Of a DNA stretch of 64,000 nucleotides, positions 27,301 to 41,500 are shown piece after piece (positions within the stretch are counted from its first letter, which is position 1; every line of letters begins with the position of its first letter). The DNA lies in contig CM049310.1 of the NCBI GenBank assembly GCA_026874595.1, positions 79,105,056-79,169,055 on the forward strand, read 5' to 3'. A program made the translations under genes and the position numbers. The DNA is from Sipunculus nudus (taxonomy: Eukaryota; Annelida; Sipuncula; Golfingiida; Sipunculidae). Below the pieces are notes generated by a model. It was given only the letters and a program-made list of their open reading frames with translations, made no database searches and had not been told where the DNA came from.

Positions 27301-30300
27301 CCACAAACGGGAAGCCAGTGATGCATCCATCTTGTCAGATACTGTTTTTCGGCCTGATGATCTAGAATCAGGGCTACCTGCCCAAAGAGAGCTACAGCGC
27401 ACCCTAAGTGATTCCTCAAACACCTCTGACTTACTCTTTATTCCTGGTGTGGATGAGCCTGTATCAGTGCTGCCAACACAGCCAGGTCATGCCAGAATGC
27501 CGAGTGACGCTTCTCTCCTGTCTGATATCATGATGAAGAGCACCGATGTAAAATTGGAACAAATTGCAGGCAGGGACCAGTCTAGAATTGTTCCTGCAGG
27601 GTCACACGTGGCACCCAGCTATCAACAACACAGAAGACATGCAAGTGATGTACCGTTGCTCACTGATCACCATTTAGACCCCTTAGATGTTGCTACAAGA
27701 TCAGCGACATCTGGTGGTAATGCCGGAACTATAACGGGCCATCGCAGGACGCCAAGTGATGTCCCACTTCTCAGTGATGCAGGTGCCCCTCACAGAGAAG
27801 TTCTTAATTTCGTCCAGTCTAGTTCAGTCAGCCACCACCAGAGGTCACCCAGCGATGGCTCTCTGATGGCAAATTTATTGCTTGGGCGTAAAAAGAACAG
27901 CCCTACACACAGAAGGAACATTAGTACAGGCACGGTCCTGTCAATGCAGAGTTGTGATGGGGCAGAGCTTCCTGGTGTACAGAGAAGAAGAACATTCCAT
28001 CGGGGCTCAGGGCCTAAATATGTGTCTCTAGATACTGAAGATGATGACAATAAAGGTATGTGTCATTTTAAGAAGTAACTGAGTCAAAACAGGACACTGT
28101 AGTCACACCATTGCACTGCTGTTGTGGATATCAACGGTTCCACTTACTTAGAAATGTAGGACAATGTAGCCTAATTATGAATATAGTTCAGAGTCAAAAT
28201 AACGAGTCCTATAAAAGCATGCTGTTCTAGGGTGCACACAAAATTTTAAGAGAACTGTCTCTCTATTGAGGCCTTGCTTAAAACACAAGCCTTGTGCTCC
28301 ACTGACATTGGTTTTTAATTTTGTATTGACCCAATATTTTCCCACAAGCAAATGTTTACTTAACAGTGTAAATAATATGGCATCTTTATCTAGAACTAAA
28401 GGTCTTCTCTCACTTGATGAATTAACATTCAGTCACTGTCAGCTGTGATCTGTCATACAAAAAAAAGGATCCTACCTCTTTGGTGTTCCTTATTTAATTT
28501 AATCTTTGTTAAATTTGTTTTCCTCTTAGCAAATGGGTGTTTGAATGTTTTCATCACTGATGTTCTGTCCTGCTTATACACATAATAATTTGCTAAAATA
28601 TTTTGTTAAAATTGAGCATATGCAACGTCTTAAATTTTTCATCAATGTTTTTTCAGGGAAAAATGGGCGAGATTCTTTAGCAGAAGGCAGAGGTAGTTAT
28701 GTAGTGACAGGTTACTCCCTTCACTTTCAACAGTTCCATGGTGTGATAAGGAAACGTTTTGCATACACAACACGTAACTGGAAAGGACTTTTTTCTCAAA
28801 TCCTGTTGCCAGCCTTGTTTGTATGTGTAGCGATGACTGTAGCCCTTACGGCCCCGCAAGTTAAAGATTTACCAGAAATGGTGCTCAGCCCAGCTCAGTA
28901 CTATAACTACACACAGCCTCGTGGAAATTTTATTCCCGTGACTATACATAAAAAAGTTGTTCTTCCTGAGTGGAACAAAGATGCAGGTCCTGATAAACTG
29001 ATGGATACTATGTACCTGCCATGTGGAACAGGAGCAACGTGCTTACTGAACTCACCGTACAACAAAACTGATGACCCAGCAGTGCTAAAGCGCTACCTGT
29101 TGGCACAAAATTATAACTCGCTTCTGAAGAAATATTACATTCCGGAGTGCGAGAGTGTCTTTGCAAGATGGCAGCCTCGAGATACATTCCTACCCAGACC
29201 CCCCACAGAGCCACCACTGCCAGAACCAAGTGCAAATAAATCAGGTGAGAAAATTGTTACCTACAATGTTTACAGTAAAACTGCCTTTGCTGCTCAGTGC
29301 TGTCTAGTTTTCATTCAGGGAATAAGCAATTTCTGAAGAATTCATACAGGAAAACATTTGTGCATAGTCATAGTGGGTTCAAAGTTAAAAGCACTGTTAA
29401 CTACAGTAAAGAGAGATAAAATTGCTAAGTAAAATATTAACTGCAGATCTTTTTTGTTGTGCTCACTAGATGGCATTGATAAGTAAGTGGGGTACAACCA
29501 AGTATGATTATAATTGTACCAAACTGTTACCCACTTGTTATGCCTTAGGATCAACTTGAGCATATTATAATTACATACTTTTGTCAAGTCAAGAATGAGT
29601 GTTTCTGTGGTTTAATTGTCTTGAGTAGTTATCAGAGTTTATTATCTGGATTTACAACTGGAAAGTCCTGTCATTTTAAGAAATATTCTTTATCTTTCAT
29701 ATTATCCTTTACCACTGATATTTTAAAATATTATTAGAATATCAGAGCAAAATAAGACTTGATTCAAGTAGGGCCCAAACAAATAAAGAGGTGTTTCCCT
29801 GTGTGCGCATATGCATGAAAAATCACTCATTGTATCACCAGACATAGTCTGGAGATACTATGGTTTAGGCACGGTCGCCCCGCCGCTGCCGCCGCCGCCG
29901 CCGCCGCCGCAGAGATTTCTTTTGGACACAATAACTCAAAAAATATTTCACGGATCTTTACCAAACTTGGTATATGTATAGATATGGGTGAGAGGACGAC
30001 GCCTATTTAAAATGAGGTCATGACCTGAACTAGGAGAGTGACCTTGACCTTGAATAGGTTCAATTTTGGGGAAAATCACACAAATTCTTAAATATCTCAA
30101 GAAAACTTGCATGGATTGATCCCAAAATTAAGTTGATCGAAGATCATGGATTGGGTTGTCATGTTCCAGAAACTGGTGGCGCCACCTATTATTCTTTACT
30201 TGTTTTCATGCCGTTTAATATCCCCAAAATTGCTACTTGACAGTACTGTGAGCATTATAAGTCAAAAACTAATGGACAGATTTCTTTCATATTATGCAAA

Positions 30301-33300
30301 TACATAGATATGGGTTATGGGATGATGTTTATTTAAATTGGGGTCATGACCTTTCCTATGAGAGTGGCCTTGACCTTGAATATTGCCATATATGGTGAAA
30401 ATCACACAAAATCATTAATTTCTCAATAAGGGATGCATGCATTGGTCCAAAAATCAACTTGACCGAAGATCTTGGATAGTAATGTCATGTACTGGAAACA
30501 GGTGGCGCCACCTGTTATTCTTTTACTTGTTTTCGTGCCGTTTAATACCCCATCATTGCCACTTAACAGTACATTTATAACCTGTGAGCATTATAAGTCA
30601 AAAACTAATGGACAGATTTCTTTCATATTATGCATATACATAGACATGGGTTATGGGATGATGTATATATAAATTGTGGTCATGACCTTTCCTATTAGAG
30701 TGGCCTTGACCTTGAATATTACCATATATGGTGAAAATTTACACAAAATCATTAATATCTCAATAAGGGATGCATGCATTGGTCCAAAAATCAACATGTT
30801 CGAAGATCTTGGAAAGTATTGTCATGTACCGGAAACAGGTGGCGCCACCTGTTATTCTTTTACTTGTTTTGTGCCGTTTAATACCCCATCATTGCCATTT
30901 ATCAGTACTGTGAGCATTATAAGTCAAAAACTAATGGACAAATTTCTTGCATATACATAGACATGGGTTAGGGGATGATGTATATTGAAATTTGGATCAT
31001 GACCTTTTCTATGAGAATGGCTTTTCTATGAGTGTGGTCTGATATTAATTGTTGCTGAAGATGGGGGGCCTATTCTTAAAGGGGGGGGGATTAATTGTCT
31101 GGCGATACTATGGCACCTGCGGTGCAAAGAAATATCTAGTTTGACTTTGTAACTGGGGTGTTTCCATGTGTCTGTCAGGGTATTTGGGGTACATTGACAT
31201 CACTTCACCATCTTTTATGTGCAAGGCTTGATGGATCAACTGTACAAATATGTTAGCCTGCCAGTTCACACATAGACACATATTGAAACACATTTTTTCA
31301 CACATATATGCAAGTATGCATATACCTGCACATGGAAACCACACCTTAATAGTTTTTTAACTACAGAGCTTTTAATTGTGCATATGGTTAAAGAATTATA
31401 TCCTTTATTTCAGCCTGGACAGATCTTTTTCCTAGCAAGAAGATCACTCGTTATTATCCTCAATGTAAATGTGCTGATGATAAAACTGGCTTTATGTGCC
31501 AGGCTGATGGTTTCCAGAACCCTCCCAGCTATCAGCTCGTCACTGGGGATATCTTACAAGACATTCAGGGGCAAAACGAGAGTGAATTTTATCTGTTTAC
31601 TACAGACATTTACAGACTTCACAGGTTAGTATAAGGAATGATATTGTACTGATATATGATGGTATACAATTGTTATTGACTCTGAAAATAATCATGAACC
31701 TTTGAAATTTCCTGTCATTGAAATTAAAGCATGATCTGGTGTATGATTGCAGAAAAGGTATGACATTTGTTATCATACTTATACCTGTTAAACAAAAGAA
31801 AATTTTACCTTCAGCCAAAGTATAATGGATCACAATTCTCATTTGATATTCAAACATAAAAATTTTGGTATTAGCAGTAATATTTTTGTTTCCTGTAATA
31901 CAAATATGGAGGTATGTACTTTATTTTTGTGACTATTTGATTTAACCATAGTATGTACAACCTGACAGTGGTAACTAATTACAACAGGTTGATGTATAAA
32001 ATAAAGTTTGTTGGGCTTTTACAACCAAGCCTACTGTCTCATCAGGCTGGAGCTTATCCCAGTTTCTGTAGCCTGAAGCTACTGAGGAATTAAACCCCTC
32101 CAGGATGGGCCATTAGTCCATCCCAGGTTACCTTCTCAGTATTTACTGGTAACCATTTCTACTGCTGGGTGGACAGAGGTACATTTGCGGTTGGGACCTT
32201 GCCCAAGGGTCTTGGCACGGTAGGGGTCTGACTGGGATTCAAACGGACTACCTCTTGATCCTGAGCTTGTCATCTTGACCATTACACCACAGGATTCATT
32301 TCACATTAAAGTCAGCTATACACCTACTTGTTCTATAGAATTTATGTGATCTCTGGCTTACTTTGGGTACATTTCAATGAACTCTAGGTACTTCCTGTTC
32401 TTATAACACCTCTGTTATGAAGGTAAGGGCTTGTTTATCTACAAGCTGTTAGTAAACACAGCAGGGTTGACAAATAGTAAAACCATGTAGCCTAAGGTGG
32501 TTGGTTGTATATGTACAGTAGTTGATAGGTCACTTGTTGCAAAAAGATGCTTACAAAACTCTGGTTCATCTGATTGCCAATAGGTGTTCTTGATGAATGT
32601 GTTTTGATTATTTTGTCAGATCCCCCATGTTATAAACTTGTTTTAAATATGATGAAAGGCCTTCATGTGGCTCAGAGATCAACGTTTTCTGGCCTGTTAT
32701 TATAAAAGATCCAAGGGATTATCTCTAGTTATAGATGTCTGATATCAGTATAGGCCAGCCAGGGCTTTAAGGGTGAAGGGGTGAGCAGGAATATCTTTGG
32801 TCAGACTTGAAGTCTGTGATCCTTTGTTTAGGTTTGATATATTAACAGCTACCCTTAATATTACATGATCGGTTATAAGTAATTTTGATTAGATATTTGA
32901 TGAGTGCTGGCACATTGTCAGTTTGTATTTCTTCCCTTTGCAGATATGGAGCAGTATCGCTGGGTAATGTGAGGGATTATGTACCAGTTGATTTTGGAAA
33001 AGATGCTCCAACACTCTTTAGAAAAATTGGAGTGAGAAATGTTGCCAAGGTGAGAAAAAAAGTATTTGATGGAATTTAATCAGTTTATTTGAAATAATCA
33101 AGCTACACTCAGAATGGTCATAAATCATATAAAAGTTGATTGTGTGACCCAGAATTTCTAAATTTTAGATTTATTAAAAAAAAAATGGAAATTCAGCTTA
33201 TTTTCCATGATAATAATAAATGTTGTTTAGATTTTTCATTTTATTCAAACTAGACCAATGCTTAATTGGGTTTTAAATATATTCCAGTAAATTCACCTGC

Positions 33301-36300
33301 ATATGTTATACAATTTTATTCATGTTAGGTCATTTTCATGCTTTGTTGATGTGTGTGTCTAGATTGTGTTTGTAATATTTCATGAATAATTATAATTTAC
33401 ACTTAATCATTGTGAATAAATATTGGTGATTAATTAATATGAAATGCAAATCATTTCTGTAACCTGATTGGAATGCACAGTATTGAACTTTATGTAGCTG
33501 TTGGGCTAAGTTTCAAGAAATGCAAGTAACAGGAGTATTAACTGAAATTGAACATTCTTTTATCCTGTTACAGACTTTATACAACAACAAGGGTTACCAT
33601 GCAATGCCTGTGCTTATTAATGCCTTAAATAATGTGATACTGAGAGCTAATCTGCCAAAATCCAAAGGAGACCCAGCTGCTTATGGTAAGACACCTTTAT
33701 CAATTCAAGGATTTATTTATTGCTTATCCAACCATATATCATAAAAACTTGTCAAATATTATTAATCATTTAACAGATGAATATTTATCATATATTAAAG
33801 CAACAACATTCCTGCTCTGTTGATTAGCAGTAGGGCTATAATGGTAAATTATTTCATGATATGATATATGTTGCAATACTTCACTCCCTCTGTGATACAT
33901 GTAAGAGTACCGTAAAATCTCCACTTAAAACTGCACTTCTGATTAAAACCACACCCAGACTTTGCCGAAATTCCAGGTGAGACATCGCGAGGGGCTCAAA
34001 TACTAAGACCCCTCCTTTAAATCCGCACCAACTTTTGCTACGGAATGATTTGACAAAAGACACAAATTATCATCTAGAAATGAACACGCGTAGGTTGCGA
34101 CTTGGCCATTCCTTTCCACTTTTAAATTCCTGGGGCATTTTATTTAAACACATAACACTTTTTTGCAGGGTCACTCAAGCATGAAGTTTGGGAAGACTTA
34201 ATGGCCGGTGAACCTCTGCCTGTTTATACAGATTTTATATTCCATGCTGTATACTTGTTTGCTACTGATTTGTCATTATATTTTGAAAAAAAATTTTCTG
34301 CAGATCCATTTCAAGTCACTGTATATTTTAATTCTAAAAATTTTTGATGAAAATTCCATTTTCTGGAATTACTCGGAAGATTCAAATCATTTTCATACCG
34401 GTTACTTCGGTATTATCATCTTCACATCATACCTTGACATCGCTCCATGTCACAATTTGCTGGCGCATTTGAAAACATCGCTGGTCAACTTAACTAAATA
34501 TCAAAGTAATTGAAGTTACCTTGTCGAGATACGCGTGTATAGGAAACATGACGCGTGATAACGAGTGATTTTAAGGTAAAATTAGAGTGGCCAGTCGGGG
34601 TAAGCAAGTTTTTTTTCCTGAAGAAAGTTTCCGTGTGGGGAGCCATTTTGTCAAGGCAGTATTCACGCAAGGCATGCTTGGATGAAATAGGTGGCTGTTC
34701 TGTTTACCACCCCCCGCGTACAGCCGTTCAAAATTTTCTTAGCAGAATACCGGGGCGTTTCAGCACATGGCGGCACTCAAACTTGATTTTAAAACGATCG
34801 TTTGCCATTGTGTGACTCCTTACGATGTCAGCTTTTTATTCATTTTACGTTTTAAACAAATAATCATAGCTAAATAATGCCGCAAATGGATTTAAAGTAG
34901 GCTTTTATTTCAATTTTGCTTGACCATGCCTAACAAAGTTGGCTGCTGTGTGTTACAGCAGGGTTGTTGTAAAGGTGTTATTTGGTGACAATTACCAAAA
35001 TTTTATAACAAGTTATATATCACACGAAAACTAATCAGCAATATTTAATTTATAAATAACAAATAATCGATGCATGCGAGACTGCTGCTAAGAACGTCCT
35101 TCGAAAGTTGCAATATTATCGCCCACTCGCCGGTCCCAAAACGATGTCTGTCAGGAAGATATTCAGGAAACCTTCTAGTATAAACCGCACAGTGCTTTCA
35201 ATAAATCAACCTGATTTCAAGATTTTGAATTTCTTGATTAAACCAAGGTTTTAAGTGGAGATTTTACGGTAGTATAAGAGATCAGATGTCAAGTAATTGC
35301 TCTCCTTTGTTCAGGTCAGTCATGTTGCATGATGAAACAGACCCTGTAATTGGTTTGATCATAGCATAGTTAGCCAATCAGATGCAGATAAACTAATTTC
35401 TGGCCAATGATATTTCTTAGCATAGTTAGCCAATCAGGTGCAGACAAACTAATTTCTGGCCAGTTATATTTCCTCATACTTATACAGGGCCACTTACTTA
35501 TCAGACTTCCATTTTGATTGTCATAAATCTTCCTTCTATCAGTTGAGGGACATCTGATTATATTAATCTGACTTTGTATTGTAGTATTTCAGCTAGTGCC
35601 CCAATGAAACAATAAAGCCCTGTATGATAATGCAGGGTTGCTAACAGTCAGAGAAAATTCAGGGAAAAATTATTTTTCAAGGTCAGGGGAAAGTCCGGGA
35701 ATTCTTTGATATTTTTGGGAAGTTAGGGAAAAGTCAGAGAATTCTTAATGGCTTTGGCAATCACAGTTAGTTATTAGGTTGAAAGGGTTTAGCATCTCTT
35801 ATTAAGTTGTGGTGTGTTTGCAGATTTAATCCTGTTTCCTTTTAATTTTTGTATAAACATTTAAGGCTGATGATGCAGGGTATTGATACAAAATATATAA
35901 CACATACAGATAATGATGGACCAATTCTGTTTCTGATCAGTAACATACAAAAAAAAACAGCATCTGATGTATGATTCTGGTGTTCCATATGTTTTTCCAA
36001 TGAAGATTTGTCTTAAGTTGGCTGTAAAATGTTGTCTTTGAGACCAAGGTTCAAATTTGCATTATGAATTATCCTTGAAAACCAGCTGAAAGTCAGGGAA
36101 AAGTCAGGGAATATTTGGCTGCTGGCAACCCTGCAATGAACAGTATTTTAAAGTAATATGTTTGTAAAAACCTTGGTGAATAGTTGATTAATGGTTCAGT
36201 TTGTGAAATCAATCCTTTCAATATCTTTGTGATTTCTTTGTTTAAGGGATCACTGCCATTAATCATCCAATGAACAATACAAACAACCAACTTAATATGG

Positions 36301-38517
36301 AGTTTATGTAAGTATATATAGCTGTATTTTAACCATGCAGTAAGTTTGTGATCTGTTGTCATGTATTTTATCTTATAGTGTCAACAATTGCAAAAATTGA
36401 TACATTTGAAAAATGAAAAAATTTCCTCTAGAACTTGTCTCAACAGACTACTGCAATGGTATAGATACTTTGATTTCAAAGTGTGACTAATACATTATTA
36501 TTCAAATGCTTAACCATTTTTGAAACACTGTGATTATAGATAAGTGTCTCGCATAGTCTGATATTTTATGTTTCTACTTGACAGACACAGTTTATGTTTA
36601 AGAAATAATGTAAATGGTGGTCTCTGATATATACGTAAACTTTATTCATTTTACATGGACTGTACTGCTAGTTATTATAACTAATACAATGCATGCTACA
36701 TGACTCTGATGGTGGCATTTTGGTATTCTTTGGAGGTGGATGAAACCACAGGACTCAGAGAAAACCACCAACCTGGGACAGGAAACTAAAACCCACTTTT
36801 ATACCCATGCTGGGGATCGAACCTGGGTTGCCAGCTCTATGAGAGTAACAAGCGTTTTACCCCTCGCCTGTCCAGACATGACTGTCTCTGATATATGATG
36901 TTCTGTTTTATTACAGCTTCTTAGTGTTACAATGTAAGATGAAGAATTTCATACAAGTGTTATCCTGAATTCTTGTTACAGAATGCAGGGATCAGATGTG
37001 CTGATTGCTATCTTCATCATCGTCGCCATGTCATTTGTGCCGGCCAGCTTCGTTTTGTTTCTGGTGTATGAACGCTCAATCAAGGCCAAGCATCTTCAGT
37101 TTGTGTGTGGTATGAACCGTGTGGTTTACTGGATCGCCAACTATGTATGGGATATGGTGAGTACAAAGAGCGACTACAACTGATTATTGACAGACTATCA
37201 GTACTGTGCTTAGCTTTCTTGCGAGGGTTTCCAGGCCTGCCAAATCTCTCTTTTTTATAAAAAGAGTCACTCTTTTTTTAGAGGATTTACTGAAAATGAT
37301 GCTAATTACTCTTTTTTCACTCTTTGCTTTAGCAGCATGCCTTTCCACTCTTTTTCCAGTGAAACTGCTATAACAGTCCATTTAGAACAAGAATGGGAAA
37401 CTTCACAATTTTTGTGTGTCCAAATGTCAAGCATGTGTCACAAAATGTGAAAAATGCCTTTCTCCTCATGCAGGGGGATGTGTAATGTCTGTTTCTGACT
37501 TTTGGAACGATATATTTATAAACATACATAGCGCATCTTTATTCTGTTTATTGTAAAAAAAATGGGGAATTGCTGCTAATTTTACTCTTTTTTTTTTCAC
37601 TCATTATTTCAAAGAAGGCTACTCATTTTACCAGCACACTTACCCTTTTTTAGCTCAGCTGACTATAAGTCATCTGAGCTATAGTCGTGGTCCATTGTCC
37701 GTCGTCCGCCCGTCCGTCCGTAGATGTGGCACGTTTTGAAACGGTAAGACCTAGGAATCCAAAATTCAGCATAATGTTAGATGTTCCCAAGATCTCCTAC
37801 CAAGCCGAAAACTAGGTCTTTGCGACTTCTTTCCTTTGAGAAATTAAGGAAAAACCTCAATTTTTTATTAAAATCCTATTTTCACACTTCAGGACTGCCT
37901 AATATCAAAACCACTCATCTGTTTTTCCTCATATTTACCATAAATATTCTTCTATATAGTTCCTATGTACATGCCAGAAATTAAGTCTGTTAAGTATAAA
38001 TTCTTTAGGTTATGGGCCCAAACATAATGGACTTTGTAAAAAATCAGGAAAAATATTTACTTACTTAACATGAACAATTTTGAAACTAGAGTATTTTCCC
38101 AAGTATATAACTATGTTTAATTAAGATTCAATTGTTTACCCAAAATTAGATCTGAATTTTGTAAATTTTTTAAATAATTAGCATAAAAATAAAATCAGTA
38201 CCTTAAATTTTGCCCAACTTTGACCATGGCACGTTTTTTTTCTGTAAGTACCATTGATTTAATTTTCACAGCATGTAAATATAAATATATAATTTGTTTA
38301 AATCTGAAATTTGGAAGTAAAAGCTTGAAAATTAAGCTAGTTATTGATTTTTTTCTTGAGGCTCTATTGTAGTCATTTGCTTTGATTACAGATGCAGGGT
38401 CCCACTCCAGGTCACTGGAAGTCAGCTATGCCAGGGTTTCTGATTTGTTACAGTCACTGGGGGAGATCCCCTGCTGTGACAGGTGTACAGTTATTCTCAT
38501 ATCACCACCCCAATCAG

Positions 38518-38548
<31 letters not shown>

Positions 38549-41500
38549 CAAGCAAACCCAACCCACCAAGTGTTCACTGTATCTCCTTAATTGTAATGCT
38601 GTATATGCAAAAACTTTCCTTGAAAAAGTAATTCAAGGTGTAATCCAGAAGATGCAATGTTGTGTAATGTAGCATTTTTAAAGAAATCATTTTTCTTTTA
38701 AATATTTTCCAATCATAATGGAACCCATCAGTATGCTTAAATTATGATAAAATATGAAGCACATTATGGATAAATAAAGACACAATTAAAAATTGTGAAA
38801 CTAAATGAAGTATTTTTTTTAGATATTTATTGTTTTGCAGATTTAAAAGATATATTTTTGTGGTAAAAAATAAATAAACATTTGTATGCATGATGTGGTA
38901 TTATCTGACAAGATTGAGATTTATGATGATGCAATTGAGAATTATGAATCAACTTTAATGTTCAGATATATATGTTATATTGAAAATGTATAGAAATATA
39001 AACTTAAATTAAAAAAAAAAATTGATGTGATAAAAAAATGAGGATTTATTACAAACATTTTTTCATTATTTTCCTGCATCAGCAGAATTTGAGATCAGGC
39101 TTTGTTTGCCATGTTTTATGTTGTTAATTAGTTATATTTCAACTGTATACATTTCATAAAAAAACATATATTTAATAATATATATTATACAAAAAAAAAG
39201 ATTTGATTGAACAAATGTGTAAACTACTGAAATGTCAACAGTAGCATTGTGTAAAAAATCAGGAAAGATATTTGATCACTTAACACAAAATATGTTAAAG
39301 CTAAAAACTTGTTTTCCAGTAATATAACTTTAATTAATCAAAATTAAATTGTATACTCAAAATTAGATCAAAATCTTTTAAATTTTTTAAAATATTAACA
39401 AAAATAAAAAATTGGTACCTAAAATTTTGCCCAACTTTGACCATGGCACGTTTTTTCCTGCAAGTACTGTGGATTTAATTTTCACATCATGATTTTTTTA
39501 GCATTTTGTCTGTAAACACCAAAAATTTGAAACCAGTTGATCAAAAACTGTAGATTTTATTCAAGTTTTCAAGCACCATGTAACATATTGTTTACATCAA
39601 GCTAGTGTCATGCAGTTTGCAAGTGCTCAGCTCCCCAGCTTCAGCTCTCAGTTCCTAAAATTTGGCATGCAATTAGATGTCTCAAAAATCCCCTACCATG
39701 CCAAGAATTTGGTCTCTAGGACTTAATACCTTTGAGATATTAATGAAAACCTTCATTTTTCCATTAAAAACCCATTGTTACACTTCAAGACTGCCTAATA
39801 TCAAAACCACTGATCTGACTTTAATCATATATAATATACATATTTTTCTATACATTCTCTATGCACATGCCAGAAATGATGTCAGTATTGCGTAATTGTT
39901 TTAAGTTATGGGCCCAAACATAATGCCCTTTGTAAAAAATCAAGAAATATATTTATTCCCTTAACAAAAGGATTGCTGAAGCTAGAGATTTTTTGTCAGG
40001 GATGTAACATTATTTAATCAAGATTCAATTGAATACCCAAAATTAGTTCTGAATTTTTCAAATTTTATAAGTTATTAGTATAAATATAAAATTAGTACCT
40101 TAAATTTTGCCCAAATTTGACCATGGCATGTTTGTTTCCTGTGAGCACTGTTGATATAATTTTCATATCATGCACACATAAAGATTTCAGCTTTTTAGTT
40201 TAAAAAGCTGAAAGAAATTGGCCAAAAATTGTAGCCTTTATTAATGTTTTTATGAGACCATGTCAGACCTTGGCTCTCTGTAGCACCTCTTGAGTCACCT
40301 GTATGTTGACCTTGTTGAACTTTCAGCAAATTATGCATGTTTGAGGTGAGGCATAAACTGGGGGTCCAGGCAGCTTATTATATAATGGCCAGCCACAGTT
40401 GATCCAGGTGTCCAACCCAACTCATCTAGTAGTTTTAACCAACAACATAACAATAAACAATAAATTAATAATTTTTTATTGGTTTTTAATAACAAATTAA
40501 AGAAAAATAGAAAAGGAATTTGTTAGTTGATAATAACAGGAAATTAACTTGCAGTTACCGATGATATAAGAATCTTGTATCGATGGATAGAATGTCACGT
40601 ATTTCAAATAACACCATGGTATTTTTCAGTTCAATTTTAATGATAAAAAAGTAAATCATATTATTCATTACTAATCATTAGGGATCATATGAAGGAAATT
40701 AATGATAGACAAAGATGCAGTTGATAATATTATTATCTAGATTCCTACTGTGTCTATAGTTAGTACATTGATGTGAAATTAGTCCAAAATGAATATATTA
40801 CATTTTTTTAAAAATATAAATAAAAGCCATAAAACCAGGTACTTATGATCATTATTTAAATGTGTGAATTTTGAAACAACTCATAATACAGCTTATTTTT
40901 ATTACCACATAAAACCAGCATGTGCCTCATTTCTAAATCATATTTTTTTATCATATATAACAGCTGAGCGCCGTGACCCATAGGTCCCTTGTTTTGGTCA
41001 TTCACCTTTGGCAGGCCTGGGTTTCAAATTTGCAATATTCATGAAAGGAAAATTATCGCGAAAATGAAACCTTCATGAATAAAAGACTTCCTCTGCTCAA
41101 AAGAATGGTCATTGATAATACAGTCAAGCCCACTTTGTGTCATATCGGTTAATAGAAAATCCCGTTTATTGTCACATAAATCTGAAATCCTATACCATTT
41201 CCTATATAATCAATGATAATTTGACCATTTAATATCATGAAATATTGTCATAATCCCGTTTATTGTCATGCTTGGAACCCTTGGCAGTGATACCCGTGTG
41301 CAATTAATATCACATCAAACCCCGACACGGCGATCAACGAGGCCAAGAGCCTGTAATTGGTCAGGCGTATCAAACGATCACATCTGTTACCTATGTGCTG
41401 CAGGCAAGCATACTGATGCATCCCCGTCACTTAGCTAATTACCGTCTTAAGATACCATGGTAATCCAGATCATTGTGTTTCTTCGTACATTAACAAGGGC

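Noticed and set aside
33910-35269. Open frames as a transposase
   Set aside because: Short, without any DDE-type motif or helix-turn-helix pattern that I can see. The element looks non-autonomous.
38382-38672. Proline-rich open frame
   Set aside because: A translation of the poly-C tract. No splice support or similarity.
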